Translations under genes and position numbers: made by a program
Part shown: in pieces, positions 1 to 5,321 of the stretch
Layout of the letters: each line of letters starts with the position of its first letter
How positions within the stretch are numbered: the first letter of the stretch is position 1
The notes under the pieces: generated by a model
What the model saw: the letters and a program-made list of their open reading frames with translations, nothing else
Told to the model about the DNA's origin: nothing
Databases searched by the model: none
Origin: Frondihabitans sp.
GTDB taxonomy: Bacteria; Actinomycetota; Actinomycetes; Actinomycetales; Microbacteriaceae
DNA: 5,321 nucleotides
Assembly: GCA_025464735.1 (NCBI GenBank)
Contig: JAODMX010000279.1
Coordinates: 1-5,321 of the forward strand
Direction of reading: 5' to 3'

Positions 1-1442
1 AGCGCGTCGCTGTACGACGAGATGACGATGTCGTGCAGGGCGGTCGGCAGGTTTTTGACGTTCTCGGGGGTAAGCGAGTCGGTGCTGCCGGTGGCGCTTC
101 CGGATCCGGCAGGCAGTCGGTCTGAGAGGAGACCGGTCAGCTTCGTGACGAACAGGCTGCCGACGACCGCAGCCCCGAGCGAGGCGCCGATCTGGCGGAA
201 GTAGTTGTTCGACGCTGTTGCGGTGCCGACCTCGCGGAGCGGGAAGGTGTTCTGCACGATCAGGGTCAGGATCTGCATGGCGAGGCCCAGTCCGATGCCC
301 ATCAGGGCGAAGAAGCAGCACATCAGCCAGATCGGAGTGGTCGGGGTCATCGTGCTCATCAGAGCCAGGGCACCTGCGGTGATCACCATGCCGGCGACCG
401 GGAACCACTTGTAGTGGCCGGTACGGCTGACGATCTGGCCGGCCAGGATCGAGGTGATCAGGAGACCTGCCATCATCGGGATCATGAGGAGGCCCGCCTG
501 CGTTGCGTTCGAGCCGGTGACCATCTGGAGGAACGTCGGGATGTAGGCCAGCGACCCGAACATCGCGATACCGATGACCATGGTGGCGGCCGTGGTCAGG
601 ACGAAGTTCGACTGCTTGAAGAGGTGCAGCGGCATGATCGGCTCGGCGGTGCGGCGCTCGACCATGACGAAGGAGAAGCCGAAGACGGCGACGCCGGCGA
701 AGAGGCCGATGATCATCGGGGAGTTCCAGGCGTACTGGTTACCGCCCCAGGTGGTGACGAGCACGAGACAGGTGCTGGCAAGGGCGAGGAGCGCCATGCC
801 GTAGCCGTCGATCGTGGGCTTGCCCTGGTCTTTGCGCTTCGGGAGCTTGAGGAAGAAGACGGCGCTCGCCATGGCGAGGAGCCCGAGCGGAATGTTCATC
901 CAGAAGCCCCAGCGCCAGCCGATGCCGTCCGTGAAGAAACCGCCGAGCAGCGGGCCGGCGACGCTCGAGAAGGCGAAGACCCCGCCCATGATGCCCATGT
1001 ACTTGCCCCGCTCGCGAGCGGGGACGACGTCGGCGATGATTGCCTGAGCGAGGATCATCAGGCCGCCGCCGCCGAGACCCTGGATGGCGCGTCCCGTGAT
1101 GAGCACTGGCATGGTGGTCGCCAGGCCGCCGACGATCGAGCCGCCGACGAAGATCGCGATCGCGATGATGAACAGACTCTTGCGGCCGATGAGGTCACCG
1201 AGCTTGCCGTAGATGGGGAGGACGATCGTCTCGGCCAGGATGAAGGCCGTGGTGACCCAGATCATCTGGTCGACACCGTGGAGCTGACCGACGATCGTCG
1301 GAAGCGCGGTGGAGAAGATCGTCTGGTCGAGGGATGCCAGGAGCATCGTGACCATGAGGCCGGCGAAGACGAGGAGAATGCCTCGTCTCGAGGCGGTAGC
1401 ACTGGTGCCCTTGGGGGGCCGCGCCGTGAGGGTGTTTGTCAT
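1..1442 (-). CDS. MFS multidrug exporter, DHA2 (EmrB/QacA) family, C-terminus cut by window edge
   Basis: The visible 480 residues form a polytopic inner-membrane protein of the 14-TM drug:H+ antiporter family (DHA2), which exports drugs or other toxic compounds using the proton gradient. Seen in the translation: a short basic N-terminus, then motif D1 (LDQTIFSTALP, about residues 38-48), motif A between TM2 and TM3 (GKLGDLIGRKSLF, 79-91), motif B with its arginine (R118 followed by QGLGGGG), antiporter motif C (GPLLGG, 163-168), and the late family motif EVGTATASNNYFRQIGASLG (404-423). A hydrophilic Ser/Gly/Thr loop follows at about 440-465. Family members are usually 480-550 residues, so only the last TM segment and tail should be missing. 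The ATG at 1442 overlaps the TGA of the TetR gene as ATGA and has only a weak AAAGAA ribosome site upstream, suggesting translational coupling. The regulator next door is likely its repressor. The substrate cannot be inferred. Confidence 0.95.
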   Translation of the reverse strand, partial: MTNTLTARPPKGTSATASRRGILLVFAGLMVTMLLASLDQTIFSTALPTIVGQLHGVDQMIWVTTAFILAETIVLPIYGKLGDLIGRKSLFIIAIAIFVGGSIVGGLATTMPVLITGRAIQGLGGGGLMILAQAIIADVVPARERGKYMGIMGGVFAFSSVAGPLLGGFFTDGIGWRWGFWMNIPLGLLAMASAVFFLKLPKRKDQGKPTIDGYGMALLALASTCLVLVTTWGGNQYAWNSPMIIGLFAGVAVFGFSFVMVERRTAEPIMPLHLFKQSNFVLTTAATMVIGIAMFGSLAYIPTFLQMVTGSNATQAGLLMIPMMAGLLITSILAGQIVSRTGHYKWFPVAGMVITAGALALMSTMTPTTPIWLMCCFFALMGIGLGLAMQILTLIVQNTFPLREVGTATASNNYFRQIGASLGAAVVGSLFVTKLTGLLSDRLPAGSGSATGSTDSLTPENVKNLPTALHDIVISSYSDA

Positions 1443-2071
1443 GAGATTCTTTCGACGAGAGAACGGACGAGCTGGCGAGCTCGGATCTGGATGGTCTCGG
1501 TGGGCTCGGTGCTGCCCTCCTCGATCCACTGCTTGACTGCGGAGCGGACCGCGCCGCCGCAGAGTGTGAGGAGCACCTCGGCGTCCCCGCGGTCGATGAC
1601 TGCGGTGACGTCGGTGCTGGGGGTGTCGTGCTCGAGGATCGCGGTGGTCGCGGCGAGCAGCTGGTCGACCATCCTCGTCATCTGGGCCATGTGGCGGGCG
1701 AAGAGCTGAGGATGGCGACGAAGGATCTCGATGCGCGACTCGTGGAGAGCGGCGCCTTCGATCGAGGGGCTGATCAGGTGGAGCAGCAGGGCGATCGTCG
1801 AGTCGACGACGTCGGCCCCATCGGTCTGTGCAATGTGAAGCTGCACGACGTCCGGGGTCAGATTTTCGTCACGGATGCCGAGAATGGCATCTTCTTTGGT
1901 GTCGAAGTAGTTGAAGAAGGTGCGAGAGGAGACGTCGGCCATTGCGCTGATCGAGTCGACGGTCGTGTGCTCGATGCCGTCTTTCAGCACGAGGGTGACG
2001 GCCGCCTGCTCGAGGCGTGCTCGGGTCTCTTCGCGCTTACGATCGCGCAGACCGATGTGTTCGGGAACCAT
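1439..2071 (-). CDS. TetR/AcrR-family transcriptional repressor of the downstream exporter
   Basis: This complete 210-residue protein has the usual TetR length and layout. The N-terminal DNA-binding domain covers about residues 8-65: a basic lead (RDRKREETR), a first helix, then the helix-turn-helix TTVDSISAMADVSSRTFFNY (36-55) followed by the typical FDTKEDAIL. The remainder, about 75-205, is helical and variable, as expected for the ligand-binding and dimerisation domain. It includes an ESRIEILRRHPQL stretch that resembles the MftR-like TetR C-terminal class; that resemblance is from memory. The start ATG at 2071 fits the domain boundary and lies 7 bases after a good -10 box. No ribosome site precedes it, so the mRNA is probably leaderless. 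It is the first gene of a two-gene unit with the MFS exporter (ATGA overlap). Inference: it represses its own promoter and therefore the exporter, and is released by an exported compound or its relative. Confidence 0.95.
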   Translation of the reverse strand: MVPEHIGLRDRKREETRARLEQAAVTLVLKDGIEHTTVDSISAMADVSSRTFFNYFDTKEDAILGIRDENLTPDVVQLHIAQTDGADVVDSTIALLLHLISPSIEGAALHESRIEILRRHPQLFARHMAQMTRMVDQLLAATTAILEHDTPSTDVTAVIDRGDAEVLLTLCGGAVRSAVKQWIEEGSTEPTETIQIRARQLVRSLVERIS

Positions 2072-2077
2072 GCGTCA

Positions 2078-2106
2078 ATTATTGCTCACACTGTAAAATT
2101 ACGCAA
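2078..2106 (-). promoter_or_regulatory. Promoter of the tetR-MFS operon, apparently leaderless
   Basis: On the minus strand a -10 box AATAAT (2083-2078, 5 of 6 to TATAAT) lies exactly 17 bases after a weak -35 box TTGCGT (2106-2101, 3 of 6 to TTGACA). The -10 box is separated from the A of the repressor's ATG by six bases (TGACGC), so the predicted transcription start falls at or next to the ATG. No purine-rich ribosome site is present. Leaderless transcripts of this geometry are common in actinobacteria. The AT-rich composition of the block stands out against the surrounding GC-rich DNA. The weak -35 element lowers certainty. Confidence 0.65.
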
Positions 2107-2114
2107 GTGTAAAA
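2088..2114. promoter_or_regulatory. Candidate TetR operator: repeats overlapping -35 and spacer
   Basis: Two exact copies of TGTAAAA lie 16 bp apart (2092-2098 and 2108-2114). An imperfect palindrome TTACGCAAGTGTAA (2099-2112, pattern TTACnC-nn-GnGTAA) covers the -35 box, and a wider inverted repeat ACACT/AGTGT (2088-2092 and 2106-2110) is present. TetR proteins normally bind palindromes of about 14-20 bp overlapping their own promoter, so this is the likely site for the adjacent repressor. Which of the overlapping repeats is the true operator cannot be decided from one sequence. Confidence 0.45.
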
Positions 2115-2121
2115 ATTCAGT

Positions 2122-2143
2122 TCTGCATTCGTGCAGATCTGCA
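2122..2143. repeat. Hairpin plus palindrome made of three TCTGCA/TGCAGA units
   Basis: TCTGCA (2122-2127), a TTCG loop (2128-2131) and TGCAGA (2132-2137) form a perfect 6-bp hairpin. A third unit TCTGCA (2138-2143) follows immediately and makes TGCAGATCTGCA (2132-2143), a perfect 12-bp palindrome. The cluster lies about 16 bp upstream of the -35 box of the tetR promoter, between it and the terminator of the preceding operon. It could be a binding site for another regulator or a chance structure; there is no T-run, so it does not look like a terminator. Confidence 0.4.
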
Positions 2144-2164
2144 CCGTTCAGTGTCGCACTCTCG

Positions 2165-2199
2165 GCTGCGGGGGCCGGGCGCCGCCCAGCGCCCGCAGC
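2165..2199 (-). terminator. GC-rich hairpin terminator after the importer/GDPD-IMPase operon
   Basis: An 8-bp perfect stem (GCTGCGGG at 2165-2172 pairing with CCCGCAGC at 2192-2199) encloses a 19-base loop containing a second small stem (GGGC 2177-2180 with GCCC 2184-2187). It begins four bases after the TGA of the fusion gene, where a terminator is expected. No T-run follows on the minus strand, so it would be a non-canonical actinobacterial type or a barrier/3'-end stabiliser. As a near-symmetric hairpin it could act in either direction, but no plus-strand gene is seen. Confidence 0.6.
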
Positions 2200-2203
2200 G
2201 CGG

Positions 2204-3751
2204 TCAGACGCGGGCGGCGTCGCAGGCGATCGCGTTGCGCCACAGGGCGTAGAGCGCCTCGGCCGTGCGCCGATCGGCTGCAGCAAGGACACCACCCCAG
2301 GCGGGGAAGAGTGTGTCGCGACCGTTCTCGTCCAGAACGACGCCCCCCGCCTCGCGCACGATCAGCGCCGCCGCCAGATGGTCGACGGGGCCGAACGTTC
2401 CGATTACCGCGCCCACGCCGTGGCCAAGCGCGATCCCGGCGACGGTCAGGGTGCCGGATCCCATGACCCGCGTCGTGCAGTACCGGTCGGCGAGACCGTC
2501 GAGCAGGTCGAGCATGCCCGGCCACGGCCGATGCCCGGCAAGTTCCGTACTGACGATCGCGCCCCGAAGCGGGTCGACCGATCGATCCCACGAGCCTTCG
2601 GGAAGAGTCAGTCGGCGCTTGCCGACCCATGCGCCCTCACCTGCGGCGGCGTCGACCACCAGCCCTCGCCAGGGATCGGCGACGACCGCGACGACGGGGA
2701 CGCCGTCGACCACGAGGGCGAGAGAGAAGCTCGTCCACGGAACGCCATTGGCCAGGTTCGCGGTGCCGTCGACGGGGTCGAGGTACCAGCACGGCAGCCC
2801 GGCAACAGCCGCGCCGCCGTATTCCTCACCCACGAAGACGTGGTCGGGGAACTGGGCTCCGATCACGCCACGCACGCCACGTTCGATGGCGCGGTCGATC
2901 TCGGTGACATGGTCGGCAGGGTTCGCCTTCGTGGCGACGTCACCGACGCGGTGAGTGATGACGTGCTCGATGGCCCACTCGGCGAGCGACCGGGCGACGA
3001 GGCGGGCGCGGCGTCGATCGAGGGCATCGTCCGTTGCGCCGAACTCAGGAGCATTGGCTCCGAGCACGTCGAGCAGGGTCGACAGCCGGTTTGTGGTGAT
3101 CGAGTCGACTCCGATGGAGATCAACCAGGCCATCTGGTCGTCATCGTCGACGGTCCAGCACGAGACGCGGGCCCCGAGGGCATGGACGTCGCGCACCAGT
3201 TCGCGCCCGACGACAAGGTGCGGCAGGTTGATCATCGCGGGGCGGAGCTCGTCGAGGTCGGCGGCCTCGGGGGCGACGGCAGATCCCCAGGCGAGCCAGA
3301 TCTCTGCGTCCGGGTCGAGCGAACGCACAATGCGCATCGCGTCGGTGTCGCCGCACCAGGCGACATCAGGGCGCGGCACTGCGGCGGCGACCACGCGCTG
3401 GGCTGCAGCCGCGGGCTCGGGGGAGTCCATGTCGATGAGGAGCGTCGCGTCTGAACCTTCGAAGAGCGGGAGGATGTCGTCGAGTCGGGGGATCCGCTGG
3501 TCACCGCCACCCAGATCCTGGACTTCCTGCCACGTCAGTTCGGCGACGGGCCGATCGAGTCCCCAGAGGCGGTCGAGCGTCGCATCGTGCAGCAGGACCA
3601 CGACGCCGTCCCGCGTCAGACGCACGTCGATCTCGACGGTGTCGGCCCCGGCGTCGAGGGCGGAGACGATCGCGCTCACGGTGTTCTCGCGAAAATGCGA
3701 CGAGTTACCGCGGTGCGCGACGGCCCGCGTCGTCGTGGTTCCGGCGGTCAA
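2204..3751 (-). CDS. Bifunctional GDPD-IMPase fusion: glycerophosphodiester phosphodiesterase + inositol-phosphatase family domain
   Basis: This 515-residue protein has no signal peptide or membrane segment, so it should be cytoplasmic. Residues about 9-230 are a GDPD TIM barrel: HRGN (H13, R14), REN (21-23), EIDVRLTRDG (E40, D42), HD (H55, D56) and the late CWTVD motif (198-202). GDPDs cleave glycerophosphodiesters, usually to glycerol 3-phosphate plus an alcohol. Residues about 245-508 are an IMPase-family metal phosphatase with a full visible ligand set: K276 and D280 with VTEID (to D286), GEE (308-310), DPVDGT (325-330), and the final D457 in PVDHLAA followed by EAGG. A short basic/acidic linker separates the domains. 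Oddities: the usual GDPD IEIK element reads IDMD (106-109), and the late TD motif reads TN (220-221). The TTG start overlaps the ATPase stop (TTGA) and has a strong GAGGGAG site 7 bases upstream; the fold begins by residue 10, so a later start is unlikely. Alternatively the phosphatase half may act on another sugar or glycerol phosphate, as the family is promiscuous. Confidence 0.92.
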   Translation of the reverse strand: MTAGTTTTRAVAHRGNSSHFRENTVSAIVSALDAGADTVEIDVRLTRDGVVVLLHDATLDRLWGLDRPVAELTWQEVQDLGGGDQRIPRLDDILPLFEGSDATLLIDMDSPEPAAAAQRVVAAAVPRPDVAWCGDTDAMRIVRSLDPDAEIWLAWGSAVAPEAADLDELRPAMINLPHLVVGRELVRDVHALGARVSCWTVDDDDQMAWLISIGVDSITTNRLSTLLDVLGANAPEFGATDDALDRRRARLVARSLAEWAIEHVITHRVGDVATKANPADHVTEIDRAIERGVRGVIGAQFPDHVFVGEEYGGAAVAGLPCWYLDPVDGTANLANGVPWTSFSLALVVDGVPVVAVVADPWRGLVVDAAAGEGAWVGKRRLTLPEGSWDRSVDPLRGAIVSTELAGHRPWPGMLDLLDGLADRYCTTRVMGSGTLTVAGIALGHGVGAVIGTFGPVDHLAAALIVREAGGVVLDENGRDTLFPAWGGVLAAADRRTAEALYALWRNAIACDAARV

Positions 3752-4824
3752 GCGACTGCTCCCTCGAGGAGACCGTTGCGGTAGTGGCGGACGTTCCGCA
3801 GCTCGAGCGAGCCGCGCTCGCCGACCGCGGGGACGGCGCCCGTCACGATCGAGCGGATGCTTAGACCGTCGATGTCCACGACGAGTTCGGCGAAGTGACC
3901 GTGCGGGAGCACCCGCCGGACCTCGGCCGGGCCGCCTCCGGTGGATGCGAACGTGACGTCCTCCGGCCGCACCGCCCAGACGTCGGCCGATTCGGCAGCG
4001 TCTGGATCCGGTGCGCCCGCCACTCGGGCAGCGCCGAGGTCCGCGCCGGTCAGGAAGTTCATGCTGCCGATGAACGAAGCGACGAACCGGGTCTGCGGGT
4101 TGGCGTAGAGCTCGGACGGCGTGGAGACCTGCTCGATGCGGCCCTCGTTCATGACAGCGACGCGGTCGGAGATGGCGAGTGCCTCCTCCTGGTCGTGGGT
4201 CACCATCACCGTGGTGATGGCGAGGCGCTGCTGGATCTCGCGGATCTCCTCCCGGACCCGCACGCGGAGTTTGGCGTCGAGGTTCGACAGCGGTTCGTCA
4301 AGGAGGAGGAGCTCCGGCTCCTGGACGATCGCGCGGGCGAGAGCGGCGCGCTGCTGTTCGCCGCCCGAGATGTGCGCCGGGCGGGAGTCCTTGTGATGCG
4401 CAAGGTTCACGGTCTCGAGAGCGGCCATCACGCGGTCGCGGACCTCGGCCCGGGGCAGCCGCTTCAGCGTGAGCGGGAAGGCGACGTTCTTGAAGACGCT
4501 GAGGTACGGCCAGAGCGCGTAGTTCTGGAACACCATCGCGCTCGGGCGCTTCTCCGGTCCGAGCGTGGTCACGTCACGTCCGTCGATCAGGACGGAGCCG
4601 GTGTCGGGTTCGAGGAAGCCGGCGATCATGCGGAGGGTCGTCGTCTTGCCGCAGCCGGACGGACCGAGCAGGGCGAGGAGCTCGCCGTGTCGGATACTCA
4701 GGTCAAATGCATCGACGATGGTGCGCCCACCGAGGTTCTTCGACAGCCTGCTGATCAGAAGTCCTGAATCGGCGACGCCGGTTCCCTCGGGGGTGCGGGT
4801 GGGAACGGTGGTCTGGATAGCCAC
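3748..4824 (-). CDS. ABC importer ATPase with TOBE domain (PotA/FbpC/UgpC-like)
   Basis: This complete 358-residue subunit powers uptake of a periplasmic/extracellular-binding-protein-delivered solute. Visible motifs: Walker A GPSGCGKT (54-61), Q-loop Q100, signature ISGGEQQR (152-159), Walker B LLLLDEP (172-178), D-loop SNLDAKLR (180-187) and switch histidine H210. The stretch FVASFIGSMNFLTG (247-260) leads into a C-terminal TOBE-type regulatory domain (about 283-350, with VRPEDV at 285-290). Length and domain order match the ATPases of polyamine, ferric iron, phosphonate, sugar-phosphate and glycerol-phosphate importers, which cannot be told apart reliably by this subunit. The GTG start at 4824 has AGGAG at 4835-4831, six bases upstream. 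The permease ends nine bases upstream and the GDPD-IMPase gene overlaps its stop. The coupling to a phosphodiester-cleaving enzyme favours an organophosphate solute (inference). Confidence 0.95.
   Translation of the reverse strand: MAIQTTVPTRTPEGTGVADSGLLISRLSKNLGGRTIVDAFDLSIRHGELLALLGPSGCGKTTTLRMIAGFLEPDTGSVLIDGRDVTTLGPEKRPSAMVFQNYALWPYLSVFKNVAFPLTLKRLPRAEVRDRVMAALETVNLAHHKDSRPAHISGGEQQRAALARAIVQEPELLLLDEPLSNLDAKLRVRVREEIREIQQRLAITTVMVTHDQEEALAISDRVAVMNEGRIEQVSTPSELYANPQTRFVASFIGSMNFLTGADLGAARVAGAPDPDAAESADVWAVRPEDVTFASTGGGPAEVRRVLPHGHFAELVVDIDGLSIRSIVTGAVPAVGERGSLELRNVRHYRNGLLEGAVA
3759..3765 (-). promoter_or_regulatory. Ribosome-binding site GAGGGAG supporting the TTG start
   Basis: The minus strand reads GAGGGAG at 3765-3759, with a 7-base spacer before TTG at 3751. 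It lies inside the last codons of the ATPase gene. It is the main evidence, with the TTGA overlap, that translation of the fusion enzyme begins at the rare TTG codon. Confidence 0.75.
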
Positions 4825-4830
4825 GACGGG

Positions 4831-4835
4831 CTCCT
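4831..4835 (-). promoter_or_regulatory. Ribosome-binding site AGGAG for the ATPase GTG start, overlapping the permease stop
   Basis: The minus strand reads TAGGAG at 4836-4831. Its first three bases are the permease TAG stop, and the AGGAG core lies six bases upstream of GTG at 4824. Terminating ribosomes would therefore be positioned at the next start, which supports co-translation of the two importer subunits and decides the start codon. Confidence 0.75.
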
Positions 4836-5321
4836 ATCGAATCTGGAAGCCCTCGGCCAGTCGTCCGCCCAGGATGTACTTCCGGGCGACGAGCAGCAGG
4901 GCGATGGAGGGGAGGGAGAGCAGGATCGCGAAGACCGCCGCGACCTGGTCGGGATAGTTGAGGACCAGGGTGTACATCTCGGTGGGCATCGTCATGTAGA
5001 CGGGCGCACCCACGAGATAGGTACCCTGCGCCTCGTCGAACGAGGCGAGGAACGACATCAGCAGGGCCACCAGGATCCCGGGTAGCGCGAGAGGCAGGGT
5101 CACCTGGATGAAGGTTCTGAAGCGCCCCGCTCCGGCGTCTCGCGCAGCCTCCTCGAGGTTTCGCGGGACGGCGCTGAAGGCGGCGGCCGGGATCCAGGTC
5201 ATGAACACGACCGTTCCGATGAACTGCACGATCACGATGCCGAGGACCGTGTTCATCAGGTGCAGGCCGTAGAAGAGCGAGGCCATCGAGACGAACAAGC
5301 CCATTATCGGGAACTCGTTGG
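4834..5321 (-). CDS. ABC importer inner-membrane permease, N-terminus outside window
   Basis: The reading frame is open to the window edge, so the first in-frame Met (5304) is internal and the gene starts beyond 5321. The visible 161 residues are the C-terminal part of a binding-protein-dependent permease. They include a membrane segment at about fragment residues 24-45, the cytoplasmic EAA coupling loop (EEAARDAGAG at 56-65, then TLP at 74-76) that docks on the ATPase, a membrane segment at 80-94, SFDE (93-96), and a final membrane segment at about 127-145 ending in a basic RKYILGGRLAEG tail. The SFDE and late MTMPTEMY pattern resembles the PotC/ThiP-type second permeases of polyamine, iron and phosphonate importers; this is family resemblance only. 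Its stop lies in the ribosome site of the ATPase gene. The partner permease and the solute-binding protein are presumably encoded upstream, outside the window. Confidence 0.92.
   Translation of the reverse strand, partial: NEFPIMGLFVSMASLFYGLHLMNTVLGIVIVQFIGTVVFMTWIPAAAFSAVPRNLEEAARDAGAGRFRTFIQVTLPLALPGILVALLMSFLASFDEAQGTYLVGAPVYMTMPTEMYTLVLNYPDQVAAVFAILLSLPSIALLLVARKYILGGRLAEGFQIR

Noticed and set aside
152..159. ABC signature of the ATPase reading ISGGEQQR (residue numbers of the protein) instead of LSGGQQQR
   Set aside because: Glu at this place and Ile for Leu are ordinary variants in active importer ATPases, so it is not evidence of an unusual protein.
414..1709. Long plus-strand open frame (431 codons) opposite the exporter and repressor genes
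   Set aside because: Its translation is Asp/Glu/Arg/His-rich low-complexity with no recognisable domain, and it runs antisense to two genes with clear family motifs. High GC makes such antisense frames stay open.
2086..2295. Short minus-strand frame (69 codons) across the intergenic region
   Set aside because: It starts inside the fusion gene in another frame, runs through the terminator hairpin and the promoter, and is Pro/Ala/Arg-rich, so it is most likely chance.
1628..3454. Plus-strand open frame of 608 codons
   Set aside because: It spans the antisense of tetR, the promoter/terminator region and most of the fusion gene, crossing two operons, and its product has no domain-like pattern.
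2955..4767. Plus-strand frames of 333 and 290 codons antisense to the fusion and ATPase genes
   Set aside because: They are Ser/Arg- or Gly/Glu/Arg-rich shadows without motifs; the minus strand carries complete catalytic signatures.
4834..5304. Permease read as a complete 156-residue protein starting at the Met at 5304
   Set aside because: The frame is open to the window edge and the piece lacks the N-terminal membrane segments of the family, so it is a fragment of a gene cut by the window.
1..5321. Search for tRNA, rRNA, CRISPR arrays, insertion sequences and attachment sites
   Set aside because: No repeated spaced units, transposase-like frames, terminal inverted repeats or cloverleaf-like sequence were seen; nearly all of the window is coding.

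Overview
The window is high-GC bacterial DNA. Its gene style points to an actinobacterium: GC-rich third codon positions, GTG and TTG starts, 4-base start/stop overlaps, and an apparently leaderless promoter. The genus cannot be named from this sequence; a Microbacteriaceae- or corynebacteria-like organism is only a guess. All five genes lie on the minus strand, so the window reads from high to low coordinates. Long open frames on the plus strand are antisense shadows.

Operon 1 (right, about 5321 to 2204) starts outside the window. It contains the C-terminal part of an ABC importer permease (4834-5321), the importer ATPase of the PotA/FbpC/UgpC type with a TOBE domain (3748-4824, GTG start), and a 515-residue cytoplasmic fusion enzyme (2204-3751, TTG start). 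The fusion carries an N-terminal glycerophosphodiester phosphodiesterase (GDPD) domain and a C-terminal inositol-monophosphatase (IMPase) family domain. The permease stop lies within the ATPase ribosome-binding site, and the ATPase stop overlaps the fusion gene's TTG start as TTGA, so the three are probably co-transcribed and translationally coupled. A strong GC-rich hairpin (2165-2199) just past the fusion stop probably ends the operon. The simplest reading is an uptake-and-breakdown cassette: an intact phosphodiester or organophosphate is imported, the diester is cleaved and the resulting monoester dephosphorylated. Glycerophosphoinositol is an attractive but unproven substrate.

The intergenic region (2072-2203) holds the terminator, a short hairpin/palindrome cluster built from TCTGCA, and an AT-rich block with a promoter for the next operon. 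Its -10 box places the start of transcription at or next to the ATG.

Operon 2 (left, 2071 to beyond 1) encodes a TetR-family repressor (1439-2071) and, overlapping it by ATGA, a 14-TM-type DHA2/EmrB-QacA drug exporter (1442 to beyond 1, C-terminus cut by the window edge). This is a classic repressor-exporter pair, probably autoregulated through repeats that overlap the promoter.
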